Assembly (NCBI GenBank): GCA_003140115.1
Contig: PLIQ01000624.1
Coordinates: forward strand, 15,386 to 25,405
Origin: Actinomycetota bacterium
GTDB taxonomy: Bacteria > Actinomycetota > Actinomycetes > Streptosporangiales > Streptosporangiaceae
Direction of reading: 5' to 3'
Length of the DNA stretch: 10,020 nt
Positions 1-7,193 of this stretch are shown piece after piece. The position numbers were made by a program, and so were the translations under genes. Below the pieces are notes generated by a model, which saw only the letters and a list, made by a program, of their open reading frames with translations, ran no database searches and was not told where the DNA came from. Each line of letters opens with the position of its first letter. The stretch's first letter is position 1.

Positions 1-1932
<1,932 letters not shown>

Positions 1933-1963
1933 CCGGCTGTAGCTCGGCGGCTGGTGGAACAGC

Positions 1964-1970
1964 AGGAGGA
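1964..1970 (+). promoter_or_regulatory. Shine-Dalgarno site for the RibD-C/DHFR-fold gene
   Basis: AGGAGGA lies 5 bases before the ATG at 1976. It fixes that start and shows that the gene is translated independently of acnA, which ends 43 bases upstream. Confidence 0.8.
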
Positions 1971-1975
1971 TCCTG

Positions 1976-2542
1976 ATGCGCACGGTGATCTATTCGATGA
2001 GCGTGTCGTTGGACGGCTTCATCGCCGGACCCGGCGGTGACATCGGCTGGACCGTGCCGGACCAGGAGCTGTTTCGGTTCCATGTCGAGCAGACGCGCGA
2101 GGTCAGCGCGCACCTGTGCGGCCGTGGACTGTACGAGGCGATGCTGGTCTGGGAGACCGCCGAGGCACCCCGCTTCGGCCCGGACGAGCTGGAGTTCGCC
2201 CGGATCTGGAAGGCCATCCCGAAGGTCGTGTTCTCCGCCACGCTCGAGCAGGTCCAGGGCAACGCCCGGCTGGCCACCGACGATGTCGCTGGCGAGGTGG
2301 CCAAGCTCAAGGAAGCACCGGGTGCGGGCGTGGTGGCAGTGGGCGGCGCGGGCCTCGCCGCCACATTGATCAAGCTGGACCTCATCGACGAGTACCGGCT
2401 GTTCGTCATCCCGGTCGTGGTGGGCGGCGGCACGTCGTACTTTCCAGCGCTGGACCGCACGATCGAGCTCGAGCTGCTCGAGACCCGGACGTTCGCTTCC
2501 CGGGTCCTCTACCTTCGCTACCTTCGCGGCCAGCGTGGCTGA
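1976..2542 (+). CDS. Dihydrofolate reductase-fold (RibD C-terminal domain) family protein
   Basis: A 188-residue soluble protein of the RibD-C/DHFR-like NAD(P)H-dependent reductase superfamily. The family opening SVSLDGFIAGPGGDIGW (residues 9-25) is followed by GRGLYEAM (49-56), which resembles the usual GRxTYE segment, and KVVFSATL (83-90). The C-terminal nucleotide-site block includes VVAVGGAGLAATLI (119-132) and DEYRLFVIPVVVGGGTSYF (138-156). The length matches stand-alone members of the family. These standalone proteins are common in actinomycetes and mostly have no known substrate; a role in folate or riboflavin synthesis should not be assumed. The strong ribosome-binding site fixes the ATG. 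The last 8 bases overlap the GTG start of the downstream methyltransferase, so the two are probably translationally coupled. I see no terminator between acnA and this gene, and read-through from acnA is possible. Confidence 0.9.
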   Translation: MRTVIYSMSVSLDGFIAGPGGDIGWTVPDQELFRFHVEQTREVSAHLCGRGLYEAMLVWETAEAPRFGPDELEFARIWKAIPKVVFSATLEQVQGNARLATDDVAGEVAKLKEAPGAGVVAVGGAGLAATLIKLDLIDEYRLFVIPVVVGGGTSYFPALDRTIELELLETRTFASRVLYLRYLRGQRG

Positions 2543-3299
2543 ACCGCTCATCGTCGCCAGGCTCCGGGCGGCGGGCTGCGTCTTCGCCGAGGACGAAGCC
2601 CAGCTGCTCATGGCCACGGCCCGGACCCCCGAGGAGCTCGACGCCATGGTGGAGCGGCGGGCGGTCGGCCTGCCTCTCGAGCAGGTCCTCGGCTGGGCCG
2701 AGTTCTGCGGACTGCGCATCGCCGTGGATCCCGGGGTGTTCGTCCCGCGCCGCCGCACCGAGTTCCTCGTCCAGCAGGCTGCGGCTCTGGCTCGGCCCGG
2801 GGCGATCGTCGTCGACCTGTGCTGCGGCGCGGGCGCGATCGGCGCCGCGCTCGCCGCGGCCGTAGAGGACGCCGAGGTGCACGCGGCGGACCTGGACCCG
2901 GCCGCCGTGCGCTGCGCCCGGCGAAACGTCCCCGGGCATGTCTACCAGGGCGATCTTTACCAGCCGCTGCCAGACCGGCTACGAGGTCAGGTCGGGATCG
3001 TGGCCGCCAACGTGCCCTATGTACCCACCGGCGAGATCGCGTTCCTCCCGCCGGAGGCCAGGACGCACGAGCCGCTGGTCGCGCTGGACGGCGGACCGGA
3101 CGGGCTCGACGTGCTGCGCCGCGTGGCAGCCGGGGCGCCCGACTGGCTGGCCCCCGGCGGCCACCTGCTGATCGAGACCAGCGAGCGCCAGGCCCCGACC
3201 GCCGCGGCCGCCTTCGAGGCCGGCGGCCTGACCGCCTGGGTCGTTAGCTCATCCGACCTGAGCGCAACCGTCCTGATCGGAACGCCCACGCCGACCTAG
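2535..3299 (+). CDS. PrmC/HemK-related N5-glutamine-type methyltransferase
   Basis: A 254-residue class I SAM-dependent methyltransferase of the PrmC-related group (putative protein N5-glutamine methyltransferases). The N-terminal helical region resembles the PrmC substrate-binding domain and ends in PLEQVLGWAEFCGLRI (residues 47-62) and VFVPRRRTEFLV (68-79), matching the PrmC pattern of G-x-x-x-F followed by VxxPRxxTE. SAM motif I is VVDLCCGAGAIG (92-103) and the acidic ribose-binding residue is in AADLD (117-121). The catalytic motif, NPPY in true PrmC, reads NVPY here (159-162) and is followed by VPTGEI; a changed second position is typical of this side branch. True PrmC methylates the GGQ glutamine of release factors and is usually beside prfA, which is absent here, so the substrate is unknown. 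The GTG start overlaps the preceding stop by 8 bases, which suggests coupling. Confidence 0.88.
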   Translation: MAEPLIVARLRAAGCVFAEDEAQLLMATARTPEELDAMVERRAVGLPLEQVLGWAEFCGLRIAVDPGVFVPRRRTEFLVQQAAALARPGAIVVDLCCGAGAIGAALAAAVEDAEVHAADLDPAAVRCARRNVPGHVYQGDLYQPLPDRLRGQVGIVAANVPYVPTGEIAFLPPEARTHEPLVALDGGPDGLDVLRRVAAGAPDWLAPGGHLLIETSERQAPTAAAAFEAGGLTAWVVSSSDLSATVLIGTPTPT

Positions 3300-3344
3300 A
3301 CCCGCCGGCCCGTAACACCAGCCTCGACCGCACCAGAGCCTCCC

Positions 3345-3412
3345 AGCCATCACGCCCCAAACCCTCCGGATAACACGTGATCGTGGCACCGTAACGGGTA
3401 GAGCCATCACGC
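3345..3412. repeat. 11-bp direct repeat pair flanking an inverted copy
   Basis: AGCCATCACGC occurs exactly at 3345-3355 and again at 3402-3412. Between them, CGTGAT at 3376-3381 followed by GGC at 3385-3387 is complementary to either copy. Two alternative, mutually exclusive hairpins can therefore be drawn from one shared central strand. Confidence 0.6.
3376..3411. terminator. Bulged hairpin between convergent genes, possible terminator
   Basis: CGTGAT (3376-3381) pairs with ATCACG (3406-3411), GGC (3385-3387) with GCC (3403-3405), and ACC (3388-3390) with GGT (3397-3399). This leaves 3-base bulges at 3382-3384 and 3400-3402 and the 6-base loop GTAACG. It gives 12 pairs in a 36-base element. 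No U-tract follows on either strand, so a terminator role between the converging genes is only an inference from its place. Confidence 0.35.
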
Positions 3413-3483
3413 TGCCACAGCCACCTGGTCAGCTCAGGAGGCCGGCAGCGCCGATAGGGCGTGGCTTGGAGTGTGCGAGCGGG

Positions 3484-4257
3484 TCAGAAGCCGGGGAACA
3501 GCCCTCGGAGGTCGTCGAGGTCCACGCCGTCGGTCTCGACTACCGGGGTGTGGGAGGGGCCGAGGCGGCCGTAAACCAAACGAACGAACGCTTCGGCGGG
3601 CAGGCGCAACTCGGGCAGGCCGTCCTGGTGGTCCGATTCGGTCAAGTTGACCGCGTCGCCGGTCTCCAGGATGAAGTGCCGTTCGGGGTCGCTGGTCGAT
3701 ACCTGCAGCCGGCGCTGCTTCCCGTCCGGCTTAGCCGACCGAGCCGCGAGCTGGCCGACGGTGTCGATAAGCAGGCCGACGGCGTCCGGCGCGATTGTCG
3801 CCGACGGGTCAAGCGCGACCGCCACGTCCCAGGTGTGGATGGCGTGCTCGCTGACCCGCATCCTGGCCAATCCGGCCAGGTCCAGGTCCATCCCGAACAA
3901 CGCCAGCCGCAGCTGCGCCTTCTGCTCAGGGTCGACATCTTCGAATTGCTCCACAGCCACCTGGTCGGCCTGCAGGCCCTCGGCGGCCTGGGCCTGCGGG
4001 TCCTTGGCGTTCCAGGTGTCCCAGATCGGGGCGAACGCCTCGCGTCCGGGCGGGTCCTGCCCGGTCAGTCCCGCCTCCAGGAACAGGCCGAAGATCTCGG
4101 CTTGGGACCCGAGATGGGAGAGCACCTGGGCGATCGACCACTCGCTGGCGTACGACGGCTGCTCTAGCTGGTCCAGGTCGAGCGGTCCGACCAGGGTCCG
4201 CAAGCGGTCATGGGAGTACCGCAGCGCGTCGATCCACGGGTCCGGGCTGGTTTCCAT
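3484..4257 (-). CDS. Maleylpyruvate isomerase / mycothiol-dependent (MDMPI, DinB-fold) family protein
   Basis: A 257-residue protein of the actinobacterial MDMPI/DinB family, metal-dependent four-helix-bundle proteins that often use mycothiol as cofactor. The known enzyme isomerises maleylpyruvate in gentisate degradation, but most members have other or unknown substrates, and no gentisate genes are nearby. The N-terminal helix and loop contain YASEWSIAQVLSHLGSQAE (residues 36-54), with His48 placed as the first metal ligand. The second and third ligands fit SEHAIHTWDVA (136-146): Glu137 and His141, the E-x-x-x-H spacing of the family. The C-terminal part resembles the SCP2-like MDMPI C domain, with a basic RLQVS strand and FILETGDAV, and ends LRGLFPGF. 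The frame is open upstream to 4347, but the ATG at 4257 has a good ribosome-binding site and starts just before the conserved helix. It is divergent from the TetR gene. Confidence 0.88.
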   Translation of the reverse strand: METSPDPWIDALRYSHDRLRTLVGPLDLDQLEQPSYASEWSIAQVLSHLGSQAEIFGLFLEAGLTGQDPPGREAFAPIWDTWNAKDPQAQAAEGLQADQVAVEQFEDVDPEQKAQLRLALFGMDLDLAGLARMRVSEHAIHTWDVAVALDPSATIAPDAVGLLIDTVGQLAARSAKPDGKQRRLQVSTSDPERHFILETGDAVNLTESDHQDGLPELRLPAEAFVRLVYGRLGPSHTPVVETDGVDLDDLRGLFPGF

Positions 4258-4262
4258 GATGC

Positions 4263-4268
4263 TTCTCC
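4263..4268 (-). promoter_or_regulatory. Shine-Dalgarno site deciding the MDMPI-like start
   Basis: On the minus strand GGAGAA lies 5 bases before the ATG at 4257. No comparable site precedes the in-frame alternatives farther upstream, so the 30 extra N-terminal codons of the longest open frame are probably untranslated leader. Confidence 0.7.
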
Positions 4269-4287
4269 GTTGCTGGCTGGCGTAAAG

Positions 4288-4343
4288 GAGGAATCCTCGG
4301 GGAAGCTTACTCGCAGCGTGGCAGTGTCCGGAGGCTACCCTCC
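4288..4343. promoter_or_regulatory. Two inverted repeats in the divergent MDMPI/TetR intergenic region (candidate operators)
   Basis: GAGGA-A-TCCTC is a perfect 11-bp inverted repeat at 4288-4298, and GGAGG-CTAC-CCTCC is a perfect 5-bp-arm inverted repeat at 4330-4343. Both share a GGAGG...CCTC core. They lie in the 98-base space between two divergent genes, one encoding a TetR regulator, where TetR proteins often bind to control both sides. A minus-strand -10-like TAAGCT lies at 4304-4309, which would put the first repeat at the start of MDMPI transcription. GGAGG cores also resemble ribosome-binding sites, so part of the similarity could be chance. Confidence 0.35.
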
Positions 4344-4351
4344 ACATCGCT

Positions 4352-4357
4352 TACTAT
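4352..4357 (+). promoter_or_regulatory. Candidate -10 box for the TetR gene
   Basis: TACTAT fits the actinobacterial -10 pattern TANNNT and overlaps the first possible ATG of the TetR gene (4356). Transcription would then begin near 4364-4365, exactly at the second in-frame ATG, which would make the mRNA leaderless. The -35 region is poor. Confidence 0.3.
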
Positions 4358-5111
4358 GAAAGGCATGTCCGTCCGCGACCAGCTCGAACCCGGCGTTGCC
4401 GGGGAGGCATGCGAGCACGCCGGACCCGCCGCCTGCGCGCAGGCGGAGCGGCGGCTGCGGGCCGATGCGGCCCGCAACCGGGCCGCCATTGTGGCGGTGG
4501 CCCGGGACGTGTTCGCCGAGCACGGGCTGGAAGCGCCGCTCGAGTTGATCGCCGCCCGGGCCGGGGTCGGCATCGCCACCTTGTACCGGCGCTTCCCGAC
4601 CCGGGAGAAGCTGGTCGCTGCCGCGCTCGTGGAGAAGGTCGCCGAATACGCTGAGGCGGCCCGGCAGGCCTTGGCCGTCCCCGACCCGTGGGACGGCTTC
4701 GCCGGGTTCGTCGAGCGGATCTGCGAACTTCAAGCTGGTGACCGCGGCCTGTCCGACCTGCTGTCCATGACGCTCTCCGCGGACGAGCAGGTCGAAGAGC
4801 TCCGCCGGACAGCCAACGACCTGCTCATCACCGTGATCGACCGGGCCAAGGCCGCGGGCACGCTGCGCAAGGATTTCGTCGGCGAGGACCTCGTACTGCT
4901 ACTGATCGCGACCGCGGCGGTCATGCACGTCACCCACGCCGACGCGCCCGAGGCCTGGCGGCGGTTCGTGGCCCTGGCCCTGGATGCCTTCTCCGCCCGC
5001 GGCTCGCCGGGGCTACCTAAGACGACGCTGCCGGAGCCGCCGTCGACGGCTCAGCTGACCCAGGCCATGATCCGGCTGGCCCGGGAGCGCGGCTGCGGCA
5101 AACGATCGTAA
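4356..5111 (+). CDS. TetR/AcrR family transcriptional regulator
   Basis: A 251-residue one-component regulator. After a non-conserved N-terminal leader of about 35 residues, the TetR DNA-binding domain runs from RADAARNRAAIVAVARDVF (residues 35-53) through the helix-turn-helix LELIAARAGVGIATLYRRF (62-80) and PTREKLVAAAL (81-91). The remaining roughly 150 residues are helical and ligand-binding, of the type common in actinomycete regulators with the GIATLYRRFPTRE signature; no ligand can be deduced. The gene is divergent from the MDMPI-like gene and 41 bases upstream of the DoxX gene, so these are the obvious candidate targets. The start is uncertain: neither ATG 4356 nor ATG 4365 has a ribosome-binding site at normal distance, and a -10-like box favours leaderless initiation at 4365. 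The choice affects only three residues. Confidence 0.9.
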   Translation: MKGMSVRDQLEPGVAGEACEHAGPAACAQAERRLRADAARNRAAIVAVARDVFAEHGLEAPLELIAARAGVGIATLYRRFPTREKLVAAALVEKVAEYAEAARQALAVPDPWDGFAGFVERICELQAGDRGLSDLLSMTLSADEQVEELRRTANDLLITVIDRAKAAGTLRKDFVGEDLVLLLIATAAVMHVTHADAPEAWRRFVALALDAFSARGSPGLPKTTLPEPPSTAQLTQAMIRLARERGCGKRS

Positions 5112-5112
5112 C

Positions 5113-5128
5113 CCGGCGCTCGCGCCGG
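5113..5128 (+). terminator. GC hairpin directly after the TetR stop codon
   Basis: CCGGCG-CTCG-CGCCGG forms a perfect 6-bp stem with a 4-base loop one base after the TAA of the TetR gene. No U-tract follows. In high-GC actinomycetes such stems may attenuate or stabilise transcripts, so it could separate TetR from DoxX expression or do nothing. Confidence 0.35.
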
Positions 5129-5142
5129 ACAACCATGACACT

Positions 5143-5147
5143 GGAGG
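5143..5147 (+). promoter_or_regulatory. Shine-Dalgarno site deciding the DoxX start
   Basis: GGAGG lies 5 bases before the ATG at 5153. The in-frame ATG at 5135 has no such site and would place GGAGG inside the coding region, so 5153 is the better start. Confidence 0.75.
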
Positions 5148-5152
5148 ACCTC

Positions 5153-5764
5153 ATGCGCAATGTCACACTGCTCGGTACCAGGCTCGTGGTCGGCAGTTAT
5201 ATGGCCGTTCACGGTGCACAGAAGCTGTTCGGCGCCTTCGGGGGCCCCGGCCTGGAGAAGGCCGGGGCCGGCTTCCACCGCATCGGCCTGAGGCCAGGCA
5301 AGCACATGGCCGCCGCGGCCGGGATCACGGAACTCGGTGGCGGTGTGCTCACCGCGGCGGGGATCGCCGACCCGGCCGGGCCGCTGGCCATCATGGGAGC
5401 GATGACCGTGGCCGCGACCACGCACCGCGCGAAGGGCCCGCTGGCCGCGCGGGGCGGGTTCGAGCTTCCGCTCACCAACCTCGCCGCGGCCGCCGCGCTG
5501 GCCGTGGTGGGACCCGGCAAGTTCCGTATCGGCCCCTCGCTGCCACGGCCGCTGGCCGTAGCGGCCACCGTGGGCGGTGGCCTGCTGGCGGCCGGCCTGG
5601 TCGCCAAGATGCTCACGGCGGCGCCCGCGGCTCCAGCGACCCCCGCCAGCCAGGCCGAATCCGCTGGGCAGGCCCAGTCCGCCGGGCAGGCCGAATCCGC
5701 TGGGCAGGCCAGCCCGCTAACCACGGCCCCGGCCGGGATCCCGGGTAACCCAAGGCCTGCTTGA
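5153..5764 (+). CDS. DoxX family integral membrane protein with repeat-rich C-terminal tail
   Basis: A 203-residue membrane protein. The DoxX signature is visible at the N-terminus: LLGTRLVVGSYMAVHGAQKL (residues 6-25), the usual first helix ending in HGxQKLFG. Further hydrophobic segments lie near 52-72, 76-91, 108-121 and 137-154. The conserved GITELGGGVLTAAG (57-70) and the polar PLAARGGFELPLTN (96-109) fit the family. DoxX proteins are small four-helix membrane proteins; some are linked to thiol or redox homeostasis in actinobacteria, and others have no known role. An extra segment (about 137-154) precedes an Ala/Pro/Gln/Ser tail (about 155-203) with an exact six-residue tandem repeat, longer than typical DoxX. 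The gene follows the TetR gene by 41 bases and may be co-transcribed with it or controlled by it. The ribosome-binding site GGAGG fixes the start. Confidence 0.85.
   Translation: MRNVTLLGTRLVVGSYMAVHGAQKLFGAFGGPGLEKAGAGFHRIGLRPGKHMAAAAGITELGGGVLTAAGIADPAGPLAIMGAMTVAATTHRAKGPLAARGGFELPLTNLAAAAALAVVGPGKFRIGPSLPRPLAVAATVGGGLLAAGLVAKMLTAAPAAPATPASQAESAGQAQSAGQAESAGQASPLTTAPAGIPGNPRPA
5651..5710 (+). repeat. 18-bp tandem repeat in the DoxX tail
   Basis: Three full 18-base units occur at 5651-5668, 5669-5686 and 5687-5704, followed by the first 6 bases of a fourth. Units one and three are identical and unit two differs at three positions. They encode QAESAG, QAQSAG and QAESAG, then QA. The unit length is a multiple of three, so copy number can change without breaking the frame. 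Confidence 0.9.
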
Positions 5765-5773
5765 GGGGGCCTT
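5752..5773 (+). terminator. Weak stem at the DoxX stop codon, possible terminator
   Basis: AAGGCC (5752-5757) pairs with GGCCTT (5768-5773) around a 10-base loop that contains the TGA stop of the DoxX gene. A short T-run follows (TTTA). The stem is short, so this is a tentative terminator. Confidence 0.3.
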
Positions 5774-5797
5774 TATGTCCGCTTAGTGTTTGCTGCC

Positions 5798-5803
5798 TAT
5801 AGT
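5798..5803 (+). promoter_or_regulatory. Candidate -10 box upstream of the GT87-like gene
   Basis: TATAGT lies in a locally AT-richer stretch between the DoxX stop and the next gene. Transcription from about 5810 would leave a leader of about 30 bases before the TTG at 5841. I see no clear -35 box. Confidence 0.3.
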
Positions 5804-5840
5804 TGTAGGGCAGTTGTCATTCTGGTCAACGGGGGACCAG

Positions 5841-7172
5841 TTGAAGCAGAAAATGGACGTAGACCACGCAGGAACGGGTGGCGGAGTGGGCACGCTCGTC
5901 TCGGCCAGAACCCTGGCCATGCGCGAGCCCGGCACCGGGCTCCGGCCCTGGCTCGATCGCCGCCACCTGATCATCGCCTACACGCTGTTTCTCGCCTACG
6001 CGGCCATCGACGCGATCGGATCGGCTGGCGAGGACCGGATCTGGGCCATCTGGGCGGCCTGCGGCTACGCCGTGGCCCTGCTCGTGCTCTGGCGCTGGGG
6101 AAACCGGACCGCGGCAGCGCTGGCGTCGGTGGCCCTCGCCGTGATCGCCCCGCTGCTCTGGCTATCCGTCGCCTACCGGCTCGAAGACGGGATGATGGTC
6201 ATCGAGCGGTCGGCGTCCCTGCTCCTGCACCACGGCTCGCCGTATATGACCGCAGATCAGGTCACCTCCTGGCTGTCCTACAACCCCTACCTGCCGGTCA
6301 TGACCCTGTTCGGCCTCCCGGCTGCGGCCGGTGTCGGCGCCCTGGCCGGGAACGCCGGCGTGTGGCTCGCCCTGGTCACGGTAGCCGTGCTCGCGATCGC
6401 CTTCCGGGTCGCGATGCCGACGTCCCGCCGGGACGCCCTGCTCGCCACGGCGGTCGCCGTCGCCTCTCCGGTGGTAGGCCTCAACCTGGCCGTGATCACC
6501 ACCGACCCGCCCGTGCTCGCGTTCATGCTGCTCGCGCTGGCCCTGAGTGCCGTTCCGGCGGGAGCGAAGGCCACCGCCGCGCGGACCGCGGGTGCGGGGA
6601 TCGCCCTGGGCGTGGCCTGCGACCTCAAGTCCACCGCCTGGCTCGCGGTCCCGGTCATGGCCGCGATGTTCGCTGCCCGGGACGGAGCCCGGGCCGCGTA
6701 CCGGTTCCTCGCCGCGCTGGTGGTCACCGGCCTCGCTCTCGTCGCGCTCCTGGCGCCCGCCGTGCTGTTCAAGCGGGGCGCGGCCACCGCCCTGGTCCAG
6801 AACAGCGTGCTATTCCCGCTCGGCCTGACCCGCCACAAAACCCCGGCCGAGAGCCTGCTGCCCGGGCACCTGCTCGCCTCGATGGGGACCGCCGGGCACG
6901 TGGTCTCGGTCGGGCTGCTGCTCGCGGCCGGCCTGGCCGTCGCGGTCTCGCTGGTCATCCGGCCGCCGCGCAACGTACCAGCGGCGATCTGGCGACTGAC
7001 CATCGGCCTGACGCTGATGTTCCTGCTCGGTCCGAACGTCCGCTTCGGCTACTTCATCTACCCGTTCGGCCTGATCGGCTGGCTGGCCTTGACCCAGGTG
7101 ACCGAGCTGAACCCGTCCGCGGTACCCCGCCCAAGGGGATGGAACCGCGCTTCTGGCACGCTCGACCCGTAG
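5841..7172 (+). CDS. Multispanning membrane protein, GT87/DUF2029-like (GT-C) glycosyltransferase candidate
   Basis: A 443-residue integral membrane protein with about ten hydrophobic segments, starting with LIIAYTLFLAYAAIDAIG (residues 43-60), WAIWAACGYAVALLVLW (68-84) and ALASVALAVIAPLLWLS (93-109). The extracytoplasmic-type loop ERSASLLLHHGSPY (122-135) followed by YNPYLPVMTLFGLP (147-160), the later DLKSTAWLAVPVM (261-273) and the C-terminal RFGYFIYPFGLIGWL (401-415) resemble the GT87/DUF2029 pattern of polyprenyl-phosphate-dependent GT-C enzymes such as mannosyltransferases. If so, it would add a sugar to a cell-envelope glycan or lipid from a lipid-linked donor. I cannot point to the catalytic acidic residue with certainty. 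The start is uncertain: TTG 5841 has GGGGGA 4 bases upstream; ATG 5853 in the same frame lacks a site. The quinone oxidoreductase follows after 21 bases. Confidence 0.7.
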   Translation: MKQKMDVDHAGTGGGVGTLVSARTLAMREPGTGLRPWLDRRHLIIAYTLFLAYAAIDAIGSAGEDRIWAIWAACGYAVALLVLWRWGNRTAAALASVALAVIAPLLWLSVAYRLEDGMMVIERSASLLLHHGSPYMTADQVTSWLSYNPYLPVMTLFGLPAAAGVGALAGNAGVWLALVTVAVLAIAFRVAMPTSRRDALLATAVAVASPVVGLNLAVITTDPPVLAFMLLALALSAVPAGAKATAARTAGAGIALGVACDLKSTAWLAVPVMAAMFAARDGARAAYRFLAALVVTGLALVALLAPAVLFKRGAATALVQNSVLFPLGLTRHKTPAESLLPGHLLASMGTAGHVVSVGLLLAAGLAVAVSLVIRPPRNVPAAIWRLTIGLTLMFLLGPNVRFGYFIYPFGLIGWLALTQVTELNPSAVPRPRGWNRASGTLDP

Positions 7173-7181
7173 CGGATCCCG

Positions 7182-7188
7182 AAGGAGG
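7182..7188 (+). promoter_or_regulatory. Shine-Dalgarno site for the quinone oxidoreductase
   Basis: AAGGAGG lies 5 bases before the ATG at 7194 and only 9 bases after the upstream stop codon. This fixes the start and supports co-transcription with the membrane protein gene. Confidence 0.8.
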
Positions 7189-7193
7189 AGCGC

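Larger units (their letters stand above)
3300..3483. other. Convergent intergenic gap with direct repeat; possible degraded coding on the minus strand
   Basis: This 184-base gap separates the 3' ends of the methyltransferase (plus) and the MDMPI-like gene (minus). It has lower GC than the flanking genes. In the minus frame directly continuing past the TGA of the MDMPI-like gene, all 61 codons across the gap are open and give protein-like text such as RPPELTRWLWQRDG and YGATITCYPEGLGRDGWEAL. By hand count 43 of 61 codons end in G or C, which is weak for this genome. No ATG or ribosome-binding site begins this frame. I recognise no family. It may be a gene remnant or chance. Confidence 0.35.

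Noticed and set aside
3466..4167. Plus-strand open frame opposite the MDMPI-like gene
   Set aside because: The minus strand has the metal-ligand motifs and a ribosome-binding site; the plus frame reads as unstructured sequence.
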